Of a stretch of 64,000 bases of DNA, positions 32,050 through 41,921 are shown one piece after another; positions within the stretch are counted from its first letter, which is position 1, and the number at the start of each line of letters is the position of its first letter. The stretch comes from JAJDXO01 sp965207535 (GTDB taxonomy: Bacteria; Pseudomonadota; Alphaproteobacteria; Rhodospirillales; UBA2165), in contig CBDBMR010000013.1 of NCBI GenBank assembly GCA_965207535.1, positions 1 to 64,000 on the forward strand, given 5' to 3'. Under the pieces are notes generated by a model, which did not search any database, was not told the origin of the DNA, and saw only the letters and a list, made by a program, of their open reading frames with translations. The translations under genes and the position numbers were made by a program.

Positions 32050-33567
32050 TTACTCGGCGGCGTGGGCAACGGGATCGTTCCCGGCCGGAAGGGTGGCGGC
32101 AAGCCGATTGCCCTCGCTGTCGGCGAGCGCTGCCTCGCGGGCCTCCGCGATACGGGCCGGAACATCGCTCCTTGCGGAACCCGCCTCGAGCGCCGGACGA
32201 ACGAGGGTTTCGATGATCTGCCGGTAGTTTCTGCTGCCCCGCTGATGCGTGGCACCGTAGCCTTTGATCAGCCTCGCCAATTCCGCCACTTCAAGCGCGA
32301 AAGACGGGCCGATTCCTTGCGCCTGATCAACGAGTTCCAGCCACTCATCGATCAGGGGCTGTTCGGTCGCCCACCGGTAGCTGCGGGGCCGCCACCATTT
32401 GAGCTTCGCCAGCACCCAGACACGGAAGAAACCGGAGACCGTACTGGTTTTGATTTCCATTCCCCAATAAGTCCTGCCGAGGCGCCCGGTCCGCTCCGCC
32501 CAGGCAAGGACCCTTTTCGCCGGACCCGGCGGCAGCATGTCGCACAATTCGCCGAAGCCGGGTTTGAAATATTCGGTGACCTTGACCGGATCGGCCGGGC
32601 CGGCGCCCGTCTCGCCCAGAATGCGTGTGTACCTCTCGGCCCGGGTCTTGGCCTGGGCGACGCGGATGATGTCTTCGAAGGTCATCCTCACCGCCAGATG
32701 GCGGGCAACCTCACGGCAAAGCTCGGGGTCCGAAGCCTGAAACGGCGCCAGGCGGTCAAGATATTGGCGGGCGTAATCCATATTCTGATAGTCCACCAGC
32801 CGGCGCAGCGCGTGGCCCAGCACGGCGTGGGCTTCGGCGGGGAACGCGGCGTGCGCCCGGCCCTCGAGATCGGCCAGCGGCACTGCCCGATCGGCGCGCT
32901 TGGCCGCTTCCTTGAGGACCGGTTCGGCGCCGGATTTCGCAAGTCGAAGGCCCGCATCGAAGCCGGCGAGATTGGAGGCGACGGCCTTGCCTTCCGCCTT
33001 GATTCCATCGGTAAAGTCGTCTTCGGAGATACCGAGCAGGTTCGTGGCGGCGATCGCCCCCAGCATGACCGAGTTGATGACCGCACCGGCCTCCTCGGAA
33101 GCGTCCATGGCATCGAACAGGATGGCTTCCTTGGCGTTCCTTTTGAGCGATGCCAGCATCTTCTTGTCGTCGAGGCGGCCGTCACCCATGTCCATCTTCT
33201 CAAGGGTCAGAAACACGCGGTGCGTGGAGGCGATGAGCGTCGTCCGGTCCGAGGTGATGAATCCGCTGGACAACGCCCGGGTCGCCTCGGCCAACTCCGT
33301 CGCGATCATCAGGTCGACCTCGCCCGGAACCGGTACCAGGGAGAAGACCGGCCGCGGGGCGCCGGCGGGCGATGCTTCCGGCAATAGCTCGATGTAGTAG
33401 GTCGTCGCGCCGGTCCGTTGAGCGACGCCGGGGACCGACGTTGCCTGCACGGGAAAGCCCTTGGTAATGGCGGCATTGACGATCCAGTTCATGAGGACGC
33501 CGCCGCCTTCCCCGCCCATGGCGGCGATCAACAGCGTGACCGGCTTTCTGGTTCCGGCGTCAGGCAT
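32050..33567 (-). CDS. iorB: Indolepyruvate ferredoxin oxidoreductase beta subunit
   Basis: 505 residues. Residues about 1-200 are the gamma-type domain of 2-oxoacid:ferredoxin oxidoreductases: LLIAAMGGEGGGVLMNWIVNAA, ATSVPGVAQRTGATTYYIE, EVDLMIATELAEA. The remaining 300 residues are an additional helical domain found in long proteobacterial IorB proteins. With IorA it oxidatively decarboxylates aryl-pyruvates to arylacetyl-CoA, reducing ferredoxin. The start overlaps the iorA stop by eight bases. Confidence 0.87.
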   Translation of the reverse strand: MPDAGTRKPVTLLIAAMGGEGGGVLMNWIVNAAITKGFPVQATSVPGVAQRTGATTYYIELLPEASPAGAPRPVFSLVPVPGEVDLMIATELAEATRALSSGFITSDRTTLIASTHRVFLTLEKMDMGDGRLDDKKMLASLKRNAKEAILFDAMDASEEAGAVINSVMLGAIAATNLLGISEDDFTDGIKAEGKAVASNLAGFDAGLRLAKSGAEPVLKEAAKRADRAVPLADLEGRAHAAFPAEAHAVLGHALRRLVDYQNMDYARQYLDRLAPFQASDPELCREVARHLAVRMTFEDIIRVAQAKTRAERYTRILGETGAGPADPVKVTEYFKPGFGELCDMLPPGPAKRVLAWAERTGRLGRTYWGMEIKTSTVSGFFRVWVLAKLKWWRPRSYRWATEQPLIDEWLELVDQAQGIGPSFALEVAELARLIKGYGATHQRGSRNYRQIIETLVRPALEAGSARSDVPARIAEAREAALADSEGNRLAATLPAGNDPVAHAAE

Positions 33568-35698
33568 GGGTTTCCCCGTTGCCGGCCATCCATCCGATTA
33601 CCGTCCGGCGAACATTGTGGACCAGCTTTTCCACGGCGGACGCGTTCTGCACTTTCTCCGCCCGGTAGAAGGACGGGCATAGAACGGCCGCGTGGGCCAC
33701 TTCACCGCAGAGACCGCAGCCTACGCAGGACGGGATCACGGTGGCGACCGGATCGGTCCTGAGCGGATCGGGACTGGGCTTGATGGTCAGGGACGGACAT
33801 CCGCTGAGGCGCATGCACGAGTGGTCGCCGGTACAGATCTCGTCGTCGACCCCGTAGCGGGGCGTTTCGACGCGGCGCCCCGCCTCCAGCAGTTTCGCAT
33901 TCTCGGCCTTCAACCGGCGCTGTCGGGCCAGCATGCACTCGCCGTCAGCAATGATGACCTTCAGCCCGCCCTCCTTGGTGGTCATCGCCTCGCGCAGAGC
34001 ATTGACCATCACATCGACGCTATAGGTGCGGACGGTCCTGAGCCATTTGACCCCGACGGAGCGCAACGTCTTTTCGATCTCGCTGGTCTGCTCCGAATGG
34101 CTGGGCGATCCGGCGGACGACGGAATCCATTGCTGGCCGGTGGCCGACGAATAGCCGTTTTGCATGATAACCAGGACGGAGTCGGTGTCGTTAAACAGGC
34201 TCGAGAGGACACCCGTCTGCAACCCGTTGTGCCAAAAGCCGCCATCACCCATGACGCTGATGGTTCGCTTCTTCTGCAGCGGTACGACGCCGGCCGTGCT
34301 CGCCAGGCTCATCCCGTAGCCGAGAATGGAGTTTCCCATGCTGAACGGCTCGAAAATGGCGAACGAATGGCAGCCTATATCGGTGGAAATGTGAACGTCG
34401 CCGATCTCTTCCTTCAACAGCTTGATCGCCGAAAACACCGGCCGCTCCGGACAGCCCGTGCAAAAGCCGGGCGGACGGCCCGGGACCGCCACATCGGCGC
34501 CGTCCCTTCCGGACCGGGTTGCATTTTCCAACTTGGCCGCACGATCCCGGATAATCTCCAGGTTCACCCCGTGGGGCTCCGAATCGCCCAAGAAATCGAC
34601 CAGGCCCTTGAGGACCGCCTCGGCGGTATATTCACCGGCCATGGGCAGCACGTCCTTGCCGGCGATGCGGGTTTGAATATCGGCCTTGCGCAAAATCGTG
34701 TTGATTTGCTGCTCGATATATTCGGGGTTGCCTTCCTCGACCACCAGAACCGATTTCCTGCCGGCGCAGAAATCGCGGATTTGACCTGGAACCAACGGGT
34801 GCGTGACGTTGAGCACCAGCAATGGAATGTCGGTGTTGCCGAAATCGTCCGCCAGGCCCAGCGCCGCCAGGCGCTTGACCACCGTATTGTAGAGCCCGCC
34901 CTGGAGGATGACGCCCACATCGTCCCGCCGACCGTCGAAATGTTCGTTGAGATCGTTGTCGAGGATGAATTTCTCCGCCGCGGGCAGCCGGTCCTCGACC
35001 TTCTTTTTCTCCTGCATGAACGTAACCGGCGGGTGGGCGAGGCGATCAAAATTGAAACCCGCGCTGTCGGACTTGCTGTTGAGGCCCATGCGCGGCGCCC
35101 GGTTGTCCTTGGCGTCGAATTCGCCGAACACATGGCAGGCCCGGATGCGCAGTTCAAGGATCACCGGCGTGTTGGACGCTTCGGACAGCTGGAACCCCTT
35201 TTCCACCATGTTGACGATCGACGGCAGATTTGGGCGCGGATCGAGCATCCACATGGAGCACTTCATCGCGAACGCATGGGTGCGCTCCTGAATGACGCTC
35301 GCCCCTTCGCCGTAATCCTCTCCGGCGATGACCATCGCGCCGCCGGTGACGCCGGGCGACGCAAGATTGGACAGCGCGTCCGCCGCGACGTTGGTTCCGA
35401 CGATCGACTTCCAGGTCACGGCGCCCCGGGCCGGATACATGATGGAGGCGCCGAGCATGGCGGCGGCCGAAGCTTCGTTGGTGTTGGCCTGCACGTGCAC
35501 GCCAAGGTCCGCCATCAGTTCCTTGGCCTGGATCAAAACGTCGATCAGATGGGAAACAGGCGCTCCCTGGTAGCCGCCGACATAGGAGACGCCCGACTGC
35601 AGCAGGGCCTTGGTGACCGCGAGAATGCCTTCGCCGCGGAAGACGTCGCCGTCTCCCAGCTTCAATTGCTCTATCTCTTTCGCGAATGATCGTTCCAT
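33560..35698 (-). CDS. iorA: Indolepyruvate ferredoxin oxidoreductase alpha subunit
   Basis: About 712 residues. The N-terminal pyrimidine-binding half has FRGEGILAVTKALLQSGVSYVGGYQGAP and ITGE-type motifs. The thiamine-diphosphate site is GFCTGCPERPVFSAIK plus MGDGGFWHNGLQTGVLSSLFNDTDSVLVIMQNG. The C-terminus has two ferredoxin-like clusters, CTGDHSCMRLSGCP and CVGCGLCGEVAHAAVLCPSF. I chose ATG 35698 (MERSFAKEIEQL), the family N-terminus; a TTG at 35731 is an alternative. First gene of iorA-iorB-thioesterase, reading away from a palindromic operator candidate. Confidence 0.88.
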   Translation of the reverse strand: MERSFAKEIEQLKLGDGDVFRGEGILAVTKALLQSGVSYVGGYQGAPVSHLIDVLIQAKELMADLGVHVQANTNEASAAAMLGASIMYPARGAVTWKSIVGTNVAADALSNLASPGVTGGAMVIAGEDYGEGASVIQERTHAFAMKCSMWMLDPRPNLPSIVNMVEKGFQLSEASNTPVILELRIRACHVFGEFDAKDNRAPRMGLNSKSDSAGFNFDRLAHPPVTFMQEKKKVEDRLPAAEKFILDNDLNEHFDGRRDDVGVILQGGLYNTVVKRLAALGLADDFGNTDIPLLVLNVTHPLVPGQIRDFCAGRKSVLVVEEGNPEYIEQQINTILRKADIQTRIAGKDVLPMAGEYTAEAVLKGLVDFLGDSEPHGVNLEIIRDRAAKLENATRSGRDGADVAVPGRPPGFCTGCPERPVFSAIKLLKEEIGDVHISTDIGCHSFAIFEPFSMGNSILGYGMSLASTAGVVPLQKKRTISVMGDGGFWHNGLQTGVLSSLFNDTDSVLVIMQNGYSSATGQQWIPSSAGSPSHSEQTSEIEKTLRSVGVKWLRTVRTYSVDVMVNALREAMTTKEGGLKVIIADGECMLARQRRLKAENAKLLEAGRRVETPRYGVDDEICTGDHSCMRLSGCPSLTIKPSPDPLRTDPVATVIPSCVGCGLCGEVAHAAVLCPSFYRAEKVQNASAVEKLVHNVRRTVIGWMAGNGETHA

Positions 35699-35795
35699 TC
35701 CCAACCATCCCGGCTTGCCCAGCCCGATCAAGGGCCAAAGTATAGCGATGGAACTGCCGGGGTCACGAACATTGCTCTTGACCTCCGGCCAAAAT

Positions 35796-35813
35796 TATTT
35801 AACATGTTAAATA
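35796..35813. promoter_or_regulatory. 18-bp perfect palindrome between divergent iorA and aldehyde dehydrogenase
   Basis: TATTTAACATGTTAAATA lies about 98 bases before iorA and 35 bases before the dehydrogenase start, where a dimeric repressor of MarR, GntR or TetR type could control both. No regulator gene is adjacent. Confidence 0.6.
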
Positions 35814-35847
35814 TATTCCGAAGATGCCGATTTGGGGAGGATTTCAC

Positions 35848-37383
<1,536 letters not shown>

Positions 37384-37384
37384 G

Positions 37385-38107
37385 TTACTCGGCGACGTTC
37401 TCGTTCATCAGCAGCCGGCCAAAGCCCGGCATCGGGTCGGTAACGCCGAGTTTGCGAAGGGCGTACCAGTAGGTTGCCGCGTTTACCGTGACGATGGGGC
37501 GGCCGAGGCCGGCTTCGAGCTCCTCGATCATCCCGACCATGCCGAGCGCGCCGCCCACATGGAGGAACGCGTCGACATCGTCGTGATCGATGCGTTTGAA
37601 GGCATCGAGGATCTCATCGACGGTCACCTTGATGATATCGATGGATTCCTTGACCTCCAGCCAGGTCGCATGGGGTGCTTCGAACCCGAACCGGCCGTAA
37701 TATTCCTGGACGCTCCTGGAGTATTCCTCGGACATGGGTGACAGCACCCCGATCCGCTTGGCGCCCAAGGTCCTGAGCCCGGCGACGCAGGCGTCGGTCG
37801 CGGTGACGAAAGGCACGCCATCGACCCGTTCGGCGATCTCCTCCCGGTAGCGGGCCTGGCGTTCGGGCGACCAGAGGCGCATCTCGATGGAGTTGCCGGT
37901 GATGATCATGTCGGGATAACAGCCGAGCGCCGCGGGCAGTGCGTCCAGAACCGCTTCGGCGACCTTGTCGTGTACCGAGATGTCGAAGCGGTACATCTGA
38001 TTGTTGATGCCGTCCGGCCGCATGCTTTCGTATTCGGGCTGCATGTTGGCGTTTTGCGCCGGGATCATTACGGCAACGACGCCGCGGGGGCCAAATCGAT
38101 CAGGCAT
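37385..38107 (-). CDS. Maleate isomerase/arylmalonate decarboxylase-family protein without the usual cysteines
   Basis: 240 residues with the Asp/Glu-racemase-like double fold: VAVMIPAQNANMQPEYESM, GCYPDMIITGNSIEMRLWSP, FVTATDACVAGLRTLGAKRIGVLSPMSEEYSRS, and DVDAFLHVGGALGMVGMIEELEAGLGRPIVTVNAATYWYALRKLG. Family members normally have cysteine in the TxGxS-type and SCxxL-type loops; here they read TGNSIE and VGGALG, so both catalytic cysteines appear absent. It may use other residues or be a binding/non-racemising variant. Located in the aromatic catabolic region. Confidence 0.7.
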   Translation of the reverse strand: MPDRFGPRGVVAVMIPAQNANMQPEYESMRPDGINNQMYRFDISVHDKVAEAVLDALPAALGCYPDMIITGNSIEMRLWSPERQARYREEIAERVDGVPFVTATDACVAGLRTLGAKRIGVLSPMSEEYSRSVQEYYGRFGFEAPHATWLEVKESIDIIKVTVDEILDAFKRIDHDDVDAFLHVGGALGMVGMIEELEAGLGRPIVTVNAATYWYALRKLGVTDPMPGFGRLLMNENVAE

Positions 38108-38259
38108 GGGTTCCTCCAGGGAAATCCTTGGCCGAGGGGGTAGCGCTCCGCCGCCGGAGCGGCAAGAAATTTGTGACGCCCGAGGCGGTGCGGTCTATTG
38201 ACAGAGGCCCGCGCCGAGGGCTCTGATTCCAGGCGAACCGACCAATCGAAGAGGCGATC

Positions 38260-38688
38260 ATGTCCAGCGACATCCCCAGTATTCTCTCCCACGTTTCCCT
38301 CGGCACCAACGATTTCGGCAAGGCCGCCGCGTTCTACGATAAGGTGATGCCGGCCATCGGCGTGAAGCGGATCATGGAACATCCGGGCGCCGTGGCGTAC
38401 GGCAAGCAATTTCCCGAATTCTGGGTCCAGACGCCCTTTGACGGCAAGACGGCCACCACCGGCAACGGTGTCCACGTCGCGTTCCTTACCTGGTCCCGCG
38501 AGGAAGTTGACGCGTTCTACGCCGCGGCAATGGAAGCCGGTGCCACCGACGACGGCCCGCCGGGCATACGGGCGCAATACAACCCGGGGTACTACGCCTG
38601 CTTTGTCCGGGACCCGGACGGCAACAAGATCGAGGCGATGTTTATAGACACCGAACTGGCCGAACGGAAAACCGCAACCGTAAACTGA
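38260..38688 (+). CDS. VOC/glyoxalase-superfamily protein
   Basis: 142 residues: two beta-alpha-beta-beta-beta modules. ILSHVSLGTNDFGKAAAFYDKVM has the first metal-ligand His; later come GVHVAFLTWSREEVDAFY and YYACFVRDPDGNKIEAMF with the terminal Glu. Members are metal-dependent lyases, isomerases or dioxygenases, or fosfomycin-type thiol transferases; this short form cannot be assigned. It reads with the aldolase and hydratase genes, 34 bases before the former, so a role in that pathway is plausible. Confidence 0.75.
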   Translation: MSSDIPSILSHVSLGTNDFGKAAAFYDKVMPAIGVKRIMEHPGAVAYGKQFPEFWVQTPFDGKTATTGNGVHVAFLTWSREEVDAFYAAAMEAGATDDGPPGIRAQYNPGYYACFVRDPDGNKIEAMFIDTELAERKTATVN

Positions 38689-38722
38689 AGCCAAGCGCGA
38701 CTGGAAAACCTGGGGGACAACA

Positions 38723-39586
38723 ATGGCTGACATCCCGCGTCTCAATAAGGTCATCGGCGTCTTGGAGAAAGGCGGCATTGCCTTTTCGGCGTTCGTGCCA
38801 GCCACGACCCAGTCCGCGGTACAATTCGCCCAGACCAGGTACGACGGCATCGTCCTGGAGATGGAACACCTGCCGTGGGACGGCCCGACGCTCCGGGATT
38901 GCCTTCAGTACATGCTGCTCCGCGGCCCCATCGTCTCCGGCGGCACCCTCGCGCCTCATGTCGTGCCGTTTGTCCGGGTGCCAGTCAACGGCGTCGAAAT
39001 GGCCCAATGGCACGCCAAGCAGGCTTTGGACATGGGCTGTTACGGCGTTGTCTGGCCGCACATCAGCACCGTCGACGAGGCCTACAATGCCGTCGCCGCC
39101 TGCCGCTATCCGAGGCTGCCCGACAAACCCAACTACGAGCCGCGCGGCATTCGCGGCGACGGACCGGCCGGCGCGACCCGCTACTGGGGCATTTCCCAGC
39201 AGGAGTACTATGCCCGCGCCGACGTCTGGCCGCTGGACCCCAACGGCGAGATCTTCGTCATTATCCAGATCGAGGATCAGGAAGGCCTCAAGAATTTGCC
39301 CGACATGTTGAAGAACGTCCCGGGCATCGGCGCCGTCCTGATCGGTGAAGGGGACTTCGGCCAGGAACTCGGCTTTCCCCGCCAGTACGATCATCCGCTA
39401 TTGCTCGAAGCCATCGACGAGCTTGTCGCGGTGTGCAAGGAACACGACGTGGTCGCGGGCCATCCCCATGCCAATGCGGGCAACATGCAGGCGCTCGTCG
39501 ACCAAGGGTTCAGGTTCCTGATGACCGGCCCGGCGGTCAGCTATCCGGGCCTGGAAAAAGGCCTCGAGGTTGCCGGCCGGGACTAG
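38723..39586 (+). CDS. HpcH/HpaI-type class II aldolase
   Basis: 287 residues. A TIM barrel with YDGIVLEMEHLPWD, VPFVRVPVNGVEMAQWHAKQALDMGCYGVVWPHI, the metal Glu in IIQIEDQEGLKNLPDML, and IGEGDFGQELGFPRQYDHP with the second acidic ligand. Family members cleave 2-keto-3-deoxy acids or 4-hydroxy-2-oxo acids to pyruvate plus an aldehyde or keto acid. Followed 19 bases later by the LigJ-like hydratase, it may cleave that enzyme's product; the usual LigK aldolase is of another fold (inference). Confidence 0.85.
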   Translation: MADIPRLNKVIGVLEKGGIAFSAFVPATTQSAVQFAQTRYDGIVLEMEHLPWDGPTLRDCLQYMLLRGPIVSGGTLAPHVVPFVRVPVNGVEMAQWHAKQALDMGCYGVVWPHISTVDEAYNAVAACRYPRLPDKPNYEPRGIRGDGPAGATRYWGISQQEYYARADVWPLDPNGEIFVIIQIEDQEGLKNLPDMLKNVPGIGAVLIGEGDFGQELGFPRQYDHPLLLEAIDELVAVCKEHDVVAGHPHANAGNMQALVDQGFRFLMTGPAVSYPGLEKGLEVAGRD

Positions 39587-39605
39587 AGAAGACTGGGAGA
39601 GAAAG

Positions 39606-40616
39606 ATGATTATCGATTGCCACGGCCACTACACGACCGAGCCGCCGAAGATGAAGGAGTGGCGGGAAAACCAGCTCAGGGCCGTCGAGGACGGCGATTT
39701 CAAGCCAACCCGCGCGCTGCTTGAAATCCACGATGACGATATCCGCGAGGGCATCGAAGGCAATCAACGGAAGCTTCAACAGGAACGGGGCACGGACCTG
39801 ACCATCTTCTCTCCCCGCGCCGTCGGCATGGGCCACCATCTGGGCACCGCCGAAACCAGCATGGAGTGGACGCAACTGTCCAACGACATGATCCGCCGGG
39901 TTTGCGACCTCTACCCGGACAGCTTCGTGCCGGTCTGCGCCCTGCCCCAGTATCCGGGCGTCGAACCCAAGAACTGCATCCCGGAACTGGAGCGGTGCGT
40001 CAACGAGATGGGATTTATCGGCTTGAACCTGAACCCGGATCCGTCGGGCGCCATGTGGTCGGACCCGCCGCTCACCGACAAGGGCTGGTGGTACCCCCTG
40101 TATGAGAAAATGGCGGAGCTGGACGTACCGGCGATGATCCACGTTTCCGGGTCCTGCAATCCCAACTTCCACCATACCGGCGCCCATTACATCGCCGCCG
40201 ACACCACGGCGTTCATGCAGCTCATTCTCGGCGACCTGTTCGCCGACTTCCCGACCCTCAAGTTCATCATTCCCCACGGCGGCGGCGCGGTGCCGTTTCA
40301 CTGGGGCCGGTACCGCGGCCTGGCGCAGGACATGGGCAAGCCGCTGCTGACGGATCACCTGCTCAACAATGTCTTTTTCGACACCTGCGTCTATCACCAA
40401 GCCGGCATCGACTGCATGACCAAGGTGATTCCGACGGAGAATATTCTCTTCGCTTCCGAGATGGTGGGCGCCGTGCGCGGCGTCGATCCCGAAAGCGGTC
40501 ACAATTACGACGACACCAAGCGCTACATCGACGCCACGCCCAACCTCGACGACGGCCAGCGGGCGCAGGTCTTCGAAGGGAATGCGCGCCGGGTGTTCAG
40601 CCGGCTGAAGATATAG
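39606..40616 (+). CDS. ligJ: 4-oxalomesaconate hydratase-like amidohydrolase
   Basis: 336 residues of the ACMSD-like amidohydrolase group. It matches LigJ along its length: MIIDCHGHYTT (metal ligands), RGTDLTIFSPRAVGMGHH, ERCVNEMGFIGLNLNPDPSG, PAMIHVSGSCNPNFHHTGAHYIAADTTAFMQ, IIPHGGGAVPFHWGRYRGLAQDM, and NILFASEMVGAVRGVDP (Glu). LigJ hydrates 4-oxalomesaconate in the protocatechuate 4,5-cleavage pathway. The start follows GGAGAGAAAG. Its last 50 bases and following sequence are repeated at 41621-41682. Confidence 0.85.
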   Translation: MIIDCHGHYTTEPPKMKEWRENQLRAVEDGDFKPTRALLEIHDDDIREGIEGNQRKLQQERGTDLTIFSPRAVGMGHHLGTAETSMEWTQLSNDMIRRVCDLYPDSFVPVCALPQYPGVEPKNCIPELERCVNEMGFIGLNLNPDPSGAMWSDPPLTDKGWWYPLYEKMAELDVPAMIHVSGSCNPNFHHTGAHYIAADTTAFMQLILGDLFADFPTLKFIIPHGGGAVPFHWGRYRGLAQDMGKPLLTDHLLNNVFFDTCVYHQAGIDCMTKVIPTENILFASEMVGAVRGVDPESGHNYDDTKRYIDATPNLDDGQRAQVFEGNARRVFSRLKI

Positions 40617-40625
40617 GTCTATCCG
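40564..40625 (+). repeat. Direct repeat of the hydratase 3' end, copy 1
   Basis: Covers the codons for QVFEGNARRVFSRLKI, the stop and 9 bases after it. Copy 2 is 1,057 bases downstream, beyond the DUF429-like gene. Confidence 0.9.
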
Positions 40626-40643
40626 GCGCGGGAATTACGGCGC

Positions 40644-41573
40644 TTGTTCGACACTCATATCGTTGTCGACTGGTCCGCCGCAGCGGTGCCGGCCACCGGC
40701 GAGAACTCAATCTGGTGGGCCGCCGTTATCGGTGAAGGCTGCGCACTCGAACCGCGTAACCCTCCGACGCGCCACAAGGCCATAGAGAGCCTTGCCGCCT
40801 TCATCGCCCATGAGCTGGATGCCGGCCGCCGGGTTCTGGCAGGCTTCGATTTTCCGTTCGGTTATCCGGCGGGCGTTGCGGAGCGCCTGACCGGCGAAGC
40901 CTCGGCCCTTGCGGTCTGGGACTGGCTCGCGGAGCGCGTCCGGGACACGCCAGACAATGGCAACAACCGTTTTGAAGTCGCTGAAAGAATGAACGGCTTC
41001 TGGAAGGGTATCGGTCCCTTTTGGGGACGGCCACGGCAGTGGTCGCAGTTCAAGAACATACCGACGAAGGAGAAGGCGCGCACCTGCCGGCCGAATGAGC
41101 GCCGCATCGCCGACAAGCACGCCAAAGGCGCCAAGACCGTCTGGCAGTTGGCCTATGCGGGCTCCGTCGGCTCGCAGGTGCTTGTGGGCCTGCCGGCCTT
41201 GAAACGGCTGCTGGCGGACCCGCGCATCGGCGGGCGCGGCAGGGTCTGGCCCTTCGATACCGGGCTAGTGGCGCCCGATACCCGCGAGGCGCGGCTGGTG
41301 CTCGCAGAAATCTACCCGTCGCTGCTCCGAAAGCAGGTCGACGAACAACGGGAGGACGGAGAAGTCCCCGACCGCGCCCAGGTCCGCGTCAATGCGGCGG
41401 CATTTGCGCGGCTGGACAGACGAGGCGGCCTTGCGCCCCTGTTCGAAGGGGCGGGCGGCCTTAGTCCAGACGAATGCCGCGTTATCGTTGAAGAAGAGGC
41501 TTGGATACTCGGCCTCGGCCATGAGGACGGGATTCGCGACGCTGCGAGAACGGATTGCCATGAACGGGGATAA
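40644..41573 (+). CDS. DUF429-like predicted nuclease-fold protein
   Basis: 309 residues, TTG start. The N-terminus FDTHIVVDWSAAAVPATGENSIWWAAV and the later VLAGFDFPFGYPAGVAERL resemble the RNase H-like fold of DUF429-type proteins, with a likely acidic pair (Asp in VVDWS, Asp in GFDFPFG). No function is established that I can name. It starts 27 bases after the hydratase but is bracketed by a 62-base direct repeat of the hydratase end, so it may have entered by a duplication event. Confidence 0.55.
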   Translation: MFDTHIVVDWSAAAVPATGENSIWWAAVIGEGCALEPRNPPTRHKAIESLAAFIAHELDAGRRVLAGFDFPFGYPAGVAERLTGEASALAVWDWLAERVRDTPDNGNNRFEVAERMNGFWKGIGPFWGRPRQWSQFKNIPTKEKARTCRPNERRIADKHAKGAKTVWQLAYAGSVGSQVLVGLPALKRLLADPRIGGRGRVWPFDTGLVAPDTREARLVLAEIYPSLLRKQVDEQREDGEVPDRAQVRVNAAAFARLDRRGGLAPLFEGAGGLSPDECRVIVEEEAWILGLGHEDGIRDAARTDCHERG

Positions 41574-41620
41574 CCCCGCCTGCCGCATCGGCGCGGCGCT
41601 CCGACGCGCCGGCATTGCGC

Positions 41621-41682
41621 CGCAAGTCTTCGAAGGGAATGCGCGCCCGGTGTTCAGCCGGCTGAAGATATAGGCCTATTCA
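41621..41682 (+). repeat. Direct repeat of the hydratase 3' end, copy 2
   Basis: Contains CTTCGAAGGGAATGCGCGCC-type sequence and a reading stretch ending in the same FSRLKI and stop as the hydratase. It differs from copy 1 at only a few positions. Confidence 0.9.
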
Positions 41683-41736
41683 GGGCAAGGTGGAGAACGA
41701 GGACGCCTAACCGTTCAAATTGCCTGCCGCAACGAA

Positions 41737-41762
41737 ATCAGCCCGGCAATTGCCGGGCTGAT
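41737..41762. terminator. Perfect 26-base palindrome between convergent genes
   Basis: The stem AGCCCGGCAA/TTGCCGGGCT extended by ATC/GAT, with three T after it. It may stop transcription from both directions, although the T-run is short. Confidence 0.55.
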
Positions 41763-41784
41763 TTGTATCCGCGAGCGCCAAGTC

Positions 41785-41821
41785 CTAGATCGGATCACGT
41801 TTTGACGGAACCACGGCCCGG
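41785..41821. repeat. Interspersed repeat, family E (copy 2)
   Basis: Near copy of 5355-5391. The following bases to 41921 contain an imperfect inverted repeat (TCACATG and related arms) and no gene. Confidence 0.6.
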
Positions 41822-41921
41822 TTTCGTCAAAACATGTGAATCCGATCTATTTCAATAGTGTAGAGCCGATTCACATGGATTGTCGGCATCACAAAGCGAC
41901 TCCGACAAACCATGATCGGCT

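Noticed and set aside
33692..35689. A 665-codon plus-strand frame opposite iorA
   Set aside because: Antisense shadow of iorA; histidine/arginine-rich composition with no domain.
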